This document shows positions 54,678 through 63,621 of a stretch of 64,000 nucleotides of DNA, in pieces. A model generated the notes under the pieces. The model was not told the origin of the DNA and made no database searches. It saw only the letters and a list, made by a program, of their open reading frames with translations. The translations under genes and the position numbers were made by a program. This DNA is from CAISIP01 sp965278985 (GTDB taxonomy: Bacteria; Pseudomonadota; Gammaproteobacteria; Burkholderiales; Burkholderiaceae_C): the NCBI GenBank assembly GCA_965278985.1, contig OZ257131.1:4464001-4528000 (forward strand), in the 5' to 3' direction. The stretch's first letter is position 1, and each line of letters begins with the position of its first letter.

Positions 54678-56357
54678 CTGCGCCTGAATCGGGATCTGCG
54701 GTTGTGAGGCGCCGGCCTCCCCCCATCCCTCCCACTCCCGCCCCGGCATCGCATCGAACAGCTGCCGCGTGTAGGCATGCTGCGGTGACCGCGTAATCGC
54801 GTCCACCGTGCCCAGCTCCACGATGCGCCCTTTGTGCATCACGGCGATGCGGTCGCAGATCTGGCTGGCGACGCGCAGGTCGTGGGTGATGAACAGCATC
54901 GCCACGCCCAGGCGCTGGCGGATGTCGCGCAGCAGGGTCAGCACCTGCTGCTGCACGGACACGTCCAGTGCGGACACCGCCTCGTCGGCCACGATCAGCT
55001 CCGGCTGCATAACCAGTGCGCGGGCGATGCCGATGCGCTGGCGCTGGCCGCCGCTGAACTCGTGCGGATACCGTTGCGCGGCGGCCGGGTCCAGCCCCAC
55101 CAGCCGCAGCACCTCGTCCATGCGCCGGCGCGCTTCGGTGGGTGACACACCGCTCAGGATCACGTTCTCGGTGATCACGCGCTCCACGCGGTGGCGCGGG
55201 TTGAGCGAGGCGAAAGGATCCTGGAACACCATCTGCAGCCGCGGCCGGAAGGTCTTGAGGGCCGCGCCGCGCAGGCCATGCACGGGCATGCCGCCAAAGC
55301 GCAGTTCTCCCGCATCGATGTCCTGCAGGCGCATCACGCAGTGGCCCAGCGTGGTCTTGCCGGAGCCCGACTCGCCCACCAGGCCCACGGTCTCGCCCTT
55401 GGCAATCGTCAGGCTCACGCCATCCAATGCCACCGTGGTGCCACGGCGCTTGAACCAGCCACCGCCGCCACCACCGCGCGAGCGGTAGCGCTTGGTGACG
55501 TTGCGCACCTCCAGCAAGGGCGCGTCCTGCGCCTTGGCCACATCACCTGCGGCATCGCGCAGCCTGGGCACCGCGTCGATGAGCCGGCGCGTGTAGGCAT
55601 GTTGCGGACGGCGCAGCACATCGGCCGCGATGCCGTGCTCCACCACCTCGCCCTGCTGCATCACCACCACCTGGTCGGCGATGTCGGCCACCACGCCGAA
55701 GTCGTGCGTGATGAACAGCACGCCGATGCCGTGGCGCAGCTGCAGGTCCTTGATGAGCTTCAGGATCTGCGCCTGCGTGGTCACGTCCAGCGCGGTGGTG
55801 GGCTCGTCGGCGATCAGCAGGCGCGGCTCCAGCGCCATGGCCATCGCGATCAGGATGCGCTGGCGCTGCCCGCCGGAGAGCTGGAAGGGATAACGGTGGC
55901 GCAACGTGGCGGGCTCGGGCAGGTGCATGTCGGTGAGCAGTGAGAGCACCCGCGCGGCGCGCGTGCCCGCATCCGTCTGGCCGTGCACCTGCAGCACCTC
56001 GTCGATCTGGTCGCCCACCGTCATCACCGGGTTGAGCGCCGTCATGGGCTCCTGGAAGATCATGCCCATGCGCGAACCGCGCAGGTCACGCATGGCGCCC
56101 TCGTCCAGCCCCAGCAGGTCGCGGCCATCCAGCTGCACGCTGCCGGCAGCGATGCGCAGGGTCTTGGGCAGCAGGCGCATCACGGCATTGGCCATCACCG
56201 ACTTGCCCGAGCCGGACTCACCCACCACGCAGACGGTCTGGCCCGCGGGCACGTCGATGGACACGTCCTGCACGGCGAAGAGCCGCTCCGAGCCCTCGGG
56301 CAAGGCCACGGAGAGGTGCGCGATGCGCAGCAGCGGTGGGGAGGTGTCCCGCATCAT
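54657..56357 (-). CDS. Fused peptide-type ABC ATPase (DppD-DppF) (second system)
   Basis: A 566-residue tandem ATPase containing both nucleotide-binding domains. First domain: Walker A GESGSGKSV near residue 45, signature LSGGQRQRILIAMAMALEP near 164 and Walker B LLIADEPTTALD. Second domain: Walker A GESGSGKTT near 347, signature FSGGQRQRIGIARALVM near 456, Walker B LIVADEAVSALD. A Gly-rich linker lies near 307-315. The start overlaps the permease stop by ATGATG; the first ATG (56357) was chosen. The last residues overlap the toxin gene in antisense. Confidence 0.92.
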   Translation of the reverse strand: MMRDTSPPLLRIAHLSVALPEGSERLFAVQDVSIDVPAGQTVCVVGESGSGKSVMANAVMRLLPKTLRIAAGSVQLDGRDLLGLDEGAMRDLRGSRMGMIFQEPMTALNPVMTVGDQIDEVLQVHGQTDAGTRAARVLSLLTDMHLPEPATLRHRYPFQLSGGQRQRILIAMAMALEPRLLIADEPTTALDVTTQAQILKLIKDLQLRHGIGVLFITHDFGVVADIADQVVVMQQGEVVEHGIAADVLRRPQHAYTRRLIDAVPRLRDAAGDVAKAQDAPLLEVRNVTKRYRSRGGGGGGWFKRRGTTVALDGVSLTIAKGETVGLVGESGSGKTTLGHCVMRLQDIDAGELRFGGMPVHGLRGAALKTFRPRLQMVFQDPFASLNPRHRVERVITENVILSGVSPTEARRRMDEVLRLVGLDPAAAQRYPHEFSGGQRQRIGIARALVMQPELIVADEAVSALDVSVQQQVLTLLRDIRQRLGVAMLFITHDLRVASQICDRIAVMHKGRIVELGTVDAITRSPQHAYTRQLFDAMPGREWEGWGEAGASQPQIPIQAQSAFEAL

Positions 56358-57202
56358 GCGTGGCCCCCGCCGCCGCGCCTGCGCGGGTTGAGCATCTGGT
56401 TCAGGGCATCTCCGAAGAAGTTCAGCGCCAGCACGGTCAGGAAGATCGCGAAGCCCGGGATCGCCGACAACCACCAGGATTGCAGCAGCGTGGAGCGGCC
56501 CGCGCCGATCATGAAGCCCCAGGTGATCATGCCGCGGTCACCCAGGCCCAGGAAGCTGATGGCGGACTCCAGCAGGATGGCGGTGGCCATCATCAGCGAG
56601 GCCGCCACCACGATGGGCGACCAGCTGTTGGGCAGGATCTGGTGGAACACGATGCGCAGGCTGGACTGCCCACCCAGCTGCGCGGCCTTCACGAAGTCGC
56701 GCGTGCGCAGCGACAGGAACTCCGCCCGCACCAGGCGCGCCACCGAGGGCCAGGAGATCACGCCGATGGCGAAGACGATGGAGTAGATGGACGGCCCGAA
56801 GATCGCCACCATCAGCAGCGCGAGCAGGAAGCCGGGGATGGTCTGGAAGATCTCGGTGAAGCGCATCACCACGTCGTCCACCATGCCGCCGTGGTAGCCG
56901 GCCACTGCCCCCAGCACCGTGCCCACCAGCACCGCCACCAGCGTGGCGATGGCGCCGATCAGCAGCGACACGCGCGCACCGTGCACCACGCCGGCGGCCA
57001 CGTCGCGCCCGAGCATGTCGGTGCCGAACACATGACCCGGGCTGAAGGGCGGCAGGTTGGGGTCGCCCACCATCGCCCACGGGTCGCCGGGGTAGATCCA
57101 GCCCGCGAACACCGCCATCAGCAGCATGGCGAGCAGCACGACGGCACCCACCAGGCCCGAGGGGATCGACAGGAACTGCAGGAGTTTGCTCTTGGGTTTC
57201 AT
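56354..57202 (-). CDS. Peptide-type ABC permease, DppC type (second system)
   Basis: A 282-residue permease with about six membrane segments. HVFGTDMLGRDVAAGVVHGA (near 58-77) is the DppC hallmark, and the EAA loop RTRDFVKAAQLGGQSSLRIV is near 166. It ends with a basic, Gly-rich tail (RRRGGGG). ATGA overlaps link it to the DppB-type gene (57199) and the ATPase gene (56357). Confidence 0.92.
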   Translation of the reverse strand: MKPKSKLLQFLSIPSGLVGAVVLLAMLLMAVFAGWIYPGDPWAMVGDPNLPPFSPGHVFGTDMLGRDVAAGVVHGARVSLLIGAIATLVAVLVGTVLGAVAGYHGGMVDDVVMRFTEIFQTIPGFLLALLMVAIFGPSIYSIVFAIGVISWPSVARLVRAEFLSLRTRDFVKAAQLGGQSSLRIVFHQILPNSWSPIVVAASLMMATAILLESAISFLGLGDRGMITWGFMIGAGRSTLLQSWWLSAIPGFAIFLTVLALNFFGDALNQMLNPRRRGGGGHA

Positions 57203-58173
57203 TGCAGTTCGATGCGCGGGTCGGCGATGCTGTACAGCAGATCAGCGACAAGGTTGAACACCACCACCATCACCGAGCTCACGAAGAACACGGCCAGCAG
57301 CAGGTTGTAGTCACGCTGGAACAGCGCATCGAAAGCCAGCCGCCCGACACCTGGCCAGGCGAACACCGTCTCCACCAGCACCGAGCCGCCCAGGATGTGG
57401 CCCGCCTGCAGCGAGACGAAGGTGATCACCGGCAACATCGCGTTGCGCAGGATGTGGCGGCGCCAGATGCGCCCATCGGGCACACCCTTGGCGCGCGCGG
57501 TCTTGACGAAGTCCTGGTCCATCACCTCGATGGCCGCAGCCCGCGTGACCCGCGTGTACACCGCCACGTAAAACAGGCCCAGGGTCAGCGCGGGCAGCAC
57601 CAGGTGGTGCGCCACGTCCAGCCACGCACGCAGGCTCGTGAAGTCCCCACCCACCGTGCTCATGCCGTAAGGCGGCATCCAGCCCAGCTTGAGCGAGAAG
57701 AACACGATGGCCAGCAGCCCGAACCAGAACAGCGGCATGGCGAAGAACACCAGCGAGCCGGCCGATATCAGCATGTCCACCACCGACCCCGCGCGCCGTG
57801 CGGCGGCGACGCCCAGGGCCACGCCCACCGCGATGGAAAACACGAAGGCGCTGAGCGTGAGCAGCAGCGTGGCGGGCAGCCGCTCCATCACGATGTCCTT
57901 CACCGGCCGGTTCTCGCGGTAGGACTCGCCGAAGTCGAAGCGCAGCAGATTGCCCAGGTAGGTCACGAACTGCACCGGCAGCGGCTTGTCCAGCCCGTAG
58001 TCCTTGCGGATGCGCTCCATGAAGCCCGCATCCACGGCCCCCGCTTCACCCGCAAGGAGGGTGGCCGGGTCGCCGGGCGCGGCGCGGATCAGCGCGAAGT
58101 TGATGGCCACCACGAACAGGATCACGAGGGCCGCCTTGCCGCAGCGGCGGATGAAGAAGAGCAGGCGTTCCAC
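57199..58173 (-). CDS. Peptide-type ABC permease, DppB type (second system)
   Basis: A 324-residue permease with about six membrane segments. RIRKDYGLDKPLPVQFVTYL (near 54-73) is the DppB family motif after the first membrane segment; the EAA loop TARAKGVPDGRIWRRHILR lies near 225. It follows the binding-protein gene by 53 nt on the minus strand. Length and topology are normal. Confidence 0.92.
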   Translation of the reverse strand: MERLLFFIRRCGKAALVILFVVAINFALIRAAPGDPATLLAGEAGAVDAGFMERIRKDYGLDKPLPVQFVTYLGNLLRFDFGESYRENRPVKDIVMERLPATLLLTLSAFVFSIAVGVALGVAAARRAGSVVDMLISAGSLVFFAMPLFWFGLLAIVFFSLKLGWMPPYGMSTVGGDFTSLRAWLDVAHHLVLPALTLGLFYVAVYTRVTRAAAIEVMDQDFVKTARAKGVPDGRIWRRHILRNAMLPVITFVSLQAGHILGGSVLVETVFAWPGVGRLAFDALFQRDYNLLLAVFFVSSVMVVVFNLVADLLYSIADPRIELQ

Positions 58174-58226
58174 GTGTCAGCAGGCGCAACGTCCAATGCA
58201 GCGGTGCTGCGAGGTGCTGGCCGTGG

Positions 58227-59807
58227 TCACTTGTCGATCCACACGTCGGCGAAGTTCTCGTTCATGCCCAGGCCGGTGGAGATCAGGTTCTTGACCTTGG
58301 CGCGGTACACCGTGGGGAACACCATCTCGTGCGTCCACAGGATCGGCAGGTCGGCCGACAGCGTCTTCTGCACCTCCGAATACATCTTTGCGCGCTCGGA
58401 GCGGGACTGGGTGTTCTGCGCCTTGGTCAGCAACGCGTCCACCTCGGGCTTGACGTAACCGTCCACGTTGGCCGCCGAGCCGCGGTTGAGCTGGTTGGTG
58501 GACAGGTAGGTCTGGTTCACGCCGATGGCGGGGTCGCCCAGCAGGTAGACGAAGTTGTAGCCCATGTCGAAGTCCCCCGAGGACAGGCGCTGGAACCAGC
58601 CCGGCACATCGGTGGCCACGATGGTGACCTTGATGCCCACGGCGCCCAGGGCCTCGCGGGTGTACTCGGCCAGGCGCTGCCAGGTCTCGCCGTAAGGCAG
58701 GGGCAGCAGGCGCAAGCTCACGCGGCTGCCGTCGGCGCCGGGCTTCAGGCCCATCGCGTCCAGCAGCGCCTTGGCCTTGGCGGGGTCGTAGGCGTAGGTG
58801 GTCTCGACCTTCGTGTCCTTGAAGGGGTAGGTCGTGGTGAAGGGGCCGTTCACCGGCTCGCCGAAGGTGGAGAAGATGTTCTTGATGATGAAGCGGCGGT
58901 CGATGGCGTGGGCCACGGCCTGGCGGAAGCGCAGGTCGTCCATGGGCTTGTTGCGCATGTTCATGTGGAAGAAGCCCATGGGCTGCAGGAACTCCCAGCC
59001 CGCCTTGGACAACACCACGCCCGGTGCGGCCGCCAGGCGCGCGATCTCGAAGTTCTCCACGTCGCCACCACGGATCGCATCCACCTTGCCGCTTTCGAAG
59101 GCGATGGAGCGGCCCACGGCATCGGGCACCACATGGAAGTACAGGTTGTCCAGGTGCGGCTTGCCCTTCTCCCAGTAGTCGGGGTTCTTCACCAGGCGGA
59201 TGTAGGCACCCTTGCGCCATTCACCCACCTTGAAGGGGCCGGTGCCCACCACCGTGTTGTTCACCGGCGTGGTGCGGTAGTCGGTCACACCGGCGTACAG
59301 GTGCTTGGGCATGATGGTGCCGCCCGTGGCCTCCAGGATGAACATGAAGGCCGGGTAGGGCTGCTTGAGCTTGAAGACCACCGTGCCGGGGTCCGGCGCC
59401 GTGATGGTGTCCACCTGCTCCATGATGAGCTTGGTGCGCGGGAACACCGCCGGCAGGTAGTCCTTGAAGCTGAAGACCACGTCTTCCGAGGTGAAGGGCT
59501 TGCCGTCGTGCCACTTCACGCCGGGGCGCAGCTTGAAGGTGTAGGTGATGCCGTCGGGCGAGATGGTCCACGAGGCCGCGAGCCGGGGGATGGGTTCCAG
59601 CTTGGGCGACAGCGTGATGAGCCCCTCGTAGATCTTGCTGCCCACATAGGAGGCCGGGCCCAGCTTGGAGTTGCCCAGGTTGATGCTGGCCGGCTCGGGC
59701 TGCACGATCAGGTTCAGCGTGCCGCCGGGCTTCGGTGCCTGGGCCTGTGCGCCCACCAGCGACAGGGCGGCCGCGAGGCCGAAGGCGAGATGTTGCAAGC
59801 GATTCAT
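58227..59807 (-). CDS. Peptide-type ABC transporter substrate-binding protein (second system)
   Basis: A 526-residue DppA/OppA-family (SBP_bac_5) binding protein. The signal peptide (about 1-23) ends near AQAQ. YEGLITLSPKLEPIPRLAAS (near 59-78) and WTISPDGITYTFKLRPGVKW (near 79-98) are family features. GGAGAT precedes the start at 59807. It follows the aminotransferase gene by 22 nt, so the importer is probably transcribed together with the aminotransferase and the amidohydrolase-like gene. Such proteins can bind opines or acyl-amines as well as peptides. Confidence 0.93.
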   Translation of the reverse strand: MNRLQHLAFGLAAALSLVGAQAQAPKPGGTLNLIVQPEPASINLGNSKLGPASYVGSKIYEGLITLSPKLEPIPRLAASWTISPDGITYTFKLRPGVKWHDGKPFTSEDVVFSFKDYLPAVFPRTKLIMEQVDTITAPDPGTVVFKLKQPYPAFMFILEATGGTIMPKHLYAGVTDYRTTPVNNTVVGTGPFKVGEWRKGAYIRLVKNPDYWEKGKPHLDNLYFHVVPDAVGRSIAFESGKVDAIRGGDVENFEIARLAAAPGVVLSKAGWEFLQPMGFFHMNMRNKPMDDLRFRQAVAHAIDRRFIIKNIFSTFGEPVNGPFTTTYPFKDTKVETTYAYDPAKAKALLDAMGLKPGADGSRVSLRLLPLPYGETWQRLAEYTREALGAVGIKVTIVATDVPGWFQRLSSGDFDMGYNFVYLLGDPAIGVNQTYLSTNQLNRGSAANVDGYVKPEVDALLTKAQNTQSRSERAKMYSEVQKTLSADLPILWTHEMVFPTVYRAKVKNLISTGLGMNENFADVWIDK

Positions 59808-59829
59808 GCGCGGATCTCCAGGATAAGAA

Positions 59830-61218
59830 TCAAGCGGGGGGATGCTGGCGCAGGTGCTCCTGCGCATCGTCGAGCGCACGCGCCAGGCCGTCGACCAGCT
59901 CGTCGATGTGGCTGCGCTCCACGATCAGCGGCGGACACAGCGCCACGCAGTTGGCGATGGCGCGCACGATCACGCCGTGTTCCATGGCGCGGGCCTGTAT
60001 CCATGCGCCGACACCGGCACTGGCGGGGAAGGGTTTCTTCGTGGCCTTGTCGGCCGTGATCTCCACCGCGGCGAGCAGGCCCATGCCCCGCACCTCGCCC
60101 ACCAGCGGGTGGCCACGCAGCGCACCGAGCCGCTCCAGGAAATGCGGCGCCACGTCGCGCACGTGCTGCACGATGTTGCGCTCCTCGTAGATCTTGAGCG
60201 TCTCCAGCGCCACGGCAGCGGCCACCGGGTGGGCCGCATAGGTCACGCCGTGCGCGAAGGCGCCGTGCTTGCGGCTGGCGGCCTTGAGCGCGTCGTTGAC
60301 CTTGTCGTTCATCAGCAGCGCCGAGATCGGCTGGTAGGCCGAGGACAGGCCCTTGGCCACGCTCATCATGTCGGGCTGCAAGCCGAAGGCCTCGCTGCCG
60401 AACATGTGGCCCGTGCGGCCGAAGCCACAGATGACCTCGTCGACGATGAAGAGCACGTCGTACTTCTTCAGCACCGCCTGCACCTTGTCGAAGTAGCCCG
60501 CGGGTGGCACCAGCACGCCACCGGAACCGTTGACGGGCTCGGCGATGAAGGCGGCCACCGTCTCGGGCCCTTCGGCCAGGATCATCTGCTCCAGGTTGTT
60601 CGCCAGGCGCGCGCCGAAGTCGCCCTCGGACTCGCCGGGCTGGCCGAAGTGGTAGTAGCTGGGACAGTCCGTGTGCAGGATGCGTGCGATGGGCAGGTCG
60701 AAGTCGGCGTGCACCGGCGGCAGGCCCGTGAGGCTGCCCGAGGCCACGGTGACGCCGTGGTAGCCGTAGCGGCGCGAGATGATCTTCTTCTTGTCCGGCC
60801 GGCCGAGTGCGTTGTTGAAGTACCAGACCAGCTTCACGGCCGCGTCGTTGGCCTCGGAGCCCGAGTTGGCGAACAGCACGTGGTTCAGGCCGGCCGGCGC
60901 GATGGATGTGAGGGCCTGCGCCAGCGCGATGCCCGGCGGGTGCGAGCGGTGGTTGAACAGGTGGTAGTAGGGCAGCTGCTGGAACTGCGCCATCGCCGCA
61001 TCCATCAGGCGTTGCTCGGAAAAGCCCAGCGACGTGCACCACAGGCCGGCCATGCCTTCCAGGTAACGCCGGCCCGTGTCGTCGTACACGTAGCAGCCTT
61101 CGCCGCGCGTGATGACGGTGGGGCCGCGCGTGGCGTGCGCGTCCAGGTTGGAGTAGGGGTGGACGATGTGGTCGATGTCCTGCTGGCGGGACTGTGCGGT
61201 GTCGATGGTGGCTGTCAT
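59830..61218 (-). CDS. Class III aminotransferase, putrescine/omega-amino acid:pyruvate type
   Basis: A 462-residue PLP-dependent aminotransferase. NSGSEANDAAVKLVWYF (near 118-134), VDEVICGFGRTG (near 259) and the PLP-Lys in SVAKGLSSAYQP (near 288) are intact. The sequence resembles the group that includes putrescine:pyruvate (SpuC) and omega-transaminases. It lies 33 nt downstream of the acetylpolyamine-amidohydrolase-like gene, so it probably transaminates the freed amine. Donor specificity is inference. Confidence 0.9.
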   Translation of the reverse strand: MTATIDTAQSRQQDIDHIVHPYSNLDAHATRGPTVITRGEGCYVYDDTGRRYLEGMAGLWCTSLGFSEQRLMDAAMAQFQQLPYYHLFNHRSHPPGIALAQALTSIAPAGLNHVLFANSGSEANDAAVKLVWYFNNALGRPDKKKIISRRYGYHGVTVASGSLTGLPPVHADFDLPIARILHTDCPSYYHFGQPGESEGDFGARLANNLEQMILAEGPETVAAFIAEPVNGSGGVLVPPAGYFDKVQAVLKKYDVLFIVDEVICGFGRTGHMFGSEAFGLQPDMMSVAKGLSSAYQPISALLMNDKVNDALKAASRKHGAFAHGVTYAAHPVAAAVALETLKIYEERNIVQHVRDVAPHFLERLGALRGHPLVGEVRGMGLLAAVEITADKATKKPFPASAGVGAWIQARAMEHGVIVRAIANCVALCPPLIVERSHIDELVDGLARALDDAQEHLRQHPPA

Positions 61219-61251
61219 GCGGTGGCTTTGGTAGGAAGGGTGGTATTGGGC

Positions 61252-62289
61252 TCAGGCGGCCGTGGCGCGGCTGCGCTGGTAACCTTCGAGGAAGGCTTCG
61301 AGGTTTTCGCCGAGCTTGTCGACCACATAGCCGCCCTCCTGCACGAACAGCACCGGCCCGGCATATCGGCCGATGCGCTCGCCCGCAGCGCGAAAGCCCT
61401 CGGTGCTCACGGCCAGGTCGGACGAGGGGTCGCCCTTGAAGGCATCGAAACCCAGCGACACCAGCAAAGCCTGCGGGGCGTAGTTGCGGATCGACACCAT
61501 GCCCTCGTCCACGGCGGCCAGCCACACCGGGTCCTCGGACTTGAGCGGCACAGGCAGGTTGAGGGTGTGGCCCAGGCCTGCGCCCTCGCCGCGTTCGTGT
61601 GCATAGCCGGCGTAGAACGGGAACAAGTAGTTCGGGTCGCCATGCACGGACACGAAATGCACATCGTCGCGCGCATACAGGATGGACTGGGTGCCATTGC
61701 CGTGGTGCGTGTCGATGTCCAGCACCGCGACGCGGCCCCACACGCTGGCCAGGTAGTTGGCAGCGATGGCCACGTTGTTGAGGTAACAGAAGCCGCCCGC
61801 GAAATCGCGGTAGGCATGGTGGCCGGGCGGGCGGCACAGGGCATAGGCTTCGCGCTCGCCCGTCACCAGCAGCTGCGCGGCCTCCAGCGCCACTTCGGCG
61901 GAGGCCAGTGCTGCGGGCCAGGTGCCCTCCACCATGGGGCAGGACCCACCCGACAGATAGAAGCCCACCTGGCCCTGGATGCTCTGCGGCCGCGTGCGGG
62001 CGCTGTGGTGCGCGAAGGCGTGTGCGTGGATGGAGGGCGAGGCGTTGGGCAGGGCGCTCCAGCGTGCGAAGGCGGTCTCCAAGAACACGAGGTAGTCCAC
62101 ATCGTGCACGGCCGAGATCCAGCGACGGTCCCAGCGCCCAGCGGCCAATTCCTCATGTCCCAGTGCGATCACACGCTCGCGCAGCGCGTTGGCGCGGGTG
62201 GGCATCTCCAGGTTCTGCGCCACCGTGCCACGCACCACGATCTGCTGCGGCGCATGGCCATGGTGCAAGGGGGAATACGTGAACTTCAA
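61252..62289 (-). CDS. Acetylpolyamine amidohydrolase / histone deacetylase family protein
   Basis: A 345-residue zinc deacetylase-family protein, matching the length of acetylpolyamine amidohydrolases. RPPGHHAYRDFAGGFCYLNN (near 154-173) holds the tandem His, LDIDTHHGNG (near 193) and GFDAFKGDP (near 280) hold the zinc Asp/His/Asp ligands, and QEGGYVVD (near 314) holds the catalytic Tyr. The start is TTG at 62289 with a strong AGGAGAGG upstream; no in-frame ATG fits better. It probably removes acetyl groups from acetylated polyamines. First gene of the minus-strand operon. Confidence 0.92.
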   Translation of the reverse strand: MKFTYSPLHHGHAPQQIVVRGTVAQNLEMPTRANALRERVIALGHEELAAGRWDRRWISAVHDVDYLVFLETAFARWSALPNASPSIHAHAFAHHSARTRPQSIQGQVGFYLSGGSCPMVEGTWPAALASAEVALEAAQLLVTGEREAYALCRPPGHHAYRDFAGGFCYLNNVAIAANYLASVWGRVAVLDIDTHHGNGTQSILYARDDVHFVSVHGDPNYLFPFYAGYAHERGEGAGLGHTLNLPVPLKSEDPVWLAAVDEGMVSIRNYAPQALLVSLGFDAFKGDPSSDLAVSTEGFRAAGERIGRYAGPVLFVQEGGYVVDKLGENLEAFLEGYQRSRATAA

Positions 62290-62386
62290 CGGCCTCTCCT
62301 GGCGATGATCGATTCCGCAGCGTAGCGGCGGGTCGCCAGAAAGAATTGACCTGAGACGACAATCCGCGCCCTCGGCGCGCAGCCCA

Positions 62387-63415
62387 TCAGGAAGGGATGC
62401 CGTGGCGGCGGTAGGCGCGCGGACTCTGCCGTGTGTGGTGCCGGAAGGCGCGGGTGAAGGCGCTGGTTTCGCTGAAACCCAGCTGCTGCGCAATCTGGGT
62501 CACGGAGAGGTGGCTGTCGGCCAGCAGGCTGCGCGCCTGCTCCATGCGAACGGCCGCGCGCAATTCCAGGAAGCCCGTGGGGGCCGTGCCCAGCCGGCGC
62601 TGCAGGGTGCGCTCGGTCAGGCCGAAGTCGGCGGCTGCGGCCTCCAGTGTCACGGGGTCACCGCGGCGCATGGCATGCCGGATCCAGGTGCACAGGGCAT
62701 CTTCCAGCAGTTGCGCGTCTGCCGTGACCAGCGCCTGGCGCCGCATCTGCATGCAGACCTCGTGGTAGCGCTGCACCGACGCGGTGGGAATGGGGTGCGC
62801 GAGGACGGCGCTGGCAAAGTGCAACGCCGTCTGCGACTGCGCGAACTGCACCGGTGCCCCAAAGAAGGCGCCGTAGCGTTGGATATCGCCCGGTGCCTGG
62901 AACGCCAGCGTGACCTGGCCCAGGGACCAGTCGTTGCCTGCCGCGCGGCGCAGCCCGCAGTGCAGCTTGCCCAGCGTGTACGTCGCGTCCTGCAGGCTGT
63001 CGCAAGCGCTGGGATCCTGGATGCCGTAGACGAAGCGCGCAGCCCCGTCCTGGCGGAGCAGCCGTACGGTGGTGCCGGTCTGCAAGGTGGGAAAGAAACG
63101 TACCAGGCCCTCGATGGCATGCCCCACGGTGGGCGCGTGCCGCAGCAGGTCGCGCAGCAGGCTGCCCTCTTCCACGGCGTCCAGCGCGGCCATGTCCAGG
63201 CCCAGATGCGGGATGCCGCTGTGCGCGGCCGCCCCCTCGAGCATGCGGGTGAAGCTGAGCAGCGAGGTGGGCCGGTCCAGGGCATCGGCGGGCTCGCCGG
63301 GCAGCGGCGCGAGCGGCGCAGGCGACAAGGACGATGTGGACATCAACAGGCGGATACGGTTGCGCGCCCACAACGCGGCCTGCGCGCTGATTCCACCTGT
63401 CTTGCACGCGGTCAT
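62387..63415 (-). CDS. AraC-family transcriptional regulator (OruR/arabinose-binding-domain type)
   Basis: A 342-residue regulator. The N-terminal sensor region matches the type found in OruR-like activators (LLRDLLRHAPTVGHAIEGLV, about residues 85-104). The C-terminal AraC domain has two helix-turn-helices: LEAAAADFGLTERTLQRRL (near 258) and SVTQIAQQLGFSETSAFTRA (near 306), then SPRAYRR. The start at 63415 was chosen for GGAGGTGAAACGG. It follows the amidohydrolase gene region tail-to-head on the same strand and may activate it. Divergent from the MFS gene. Confidence 0.88.
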   Translation of the reverse strand: MTACKTGGISAQAALWARNRIRLLMSTSSLSPAPLAPLPGEPADALDRPTSLLSFTRMLEGAAAHSGIPHLGLDMAALDAVEEGSLLRDLLRHAPTVGHAIEGLVRFFPTLQTGTTVRLLRQDGAARFVYGIQDPSACDSLQDATYTLGKLHCGLRRAAGNDWSLGQVTLAFQAPGDIQRYGAFFGAPVQFAQSQTALHFASAVLAHPIPTASVQRYHEVCMQMRRQALVTADAQLLEDALCTWIRHAMRRGDPVTLEAAAADFGLTERTLQRRLGTAPTGFLELRAAVRMEQARSLLADSHLSVTQIAQQLGFSETSAFTRAFRHHTRQSPRAYRRHGIPS

Positions 63416-63621
63416 CCGTTTCACCTCCAGCACTGTGATCACTGCAACAGCCCGTGCAGGCCGGCCAGGCCGGCTGCGCCATGCACTGCGCGAAGCAGGT
63501 TTCACGCCAATGCGCCGCACGCGCGGCGCTGCCGGCTCGCCGGAAGTCGGGCAAGATCATGGCCTGGAACCGGCCCCGCGGCATTCCGCCCCGGACGCGT
63601 CGGCCCCCGAAAGTGCTCTTG

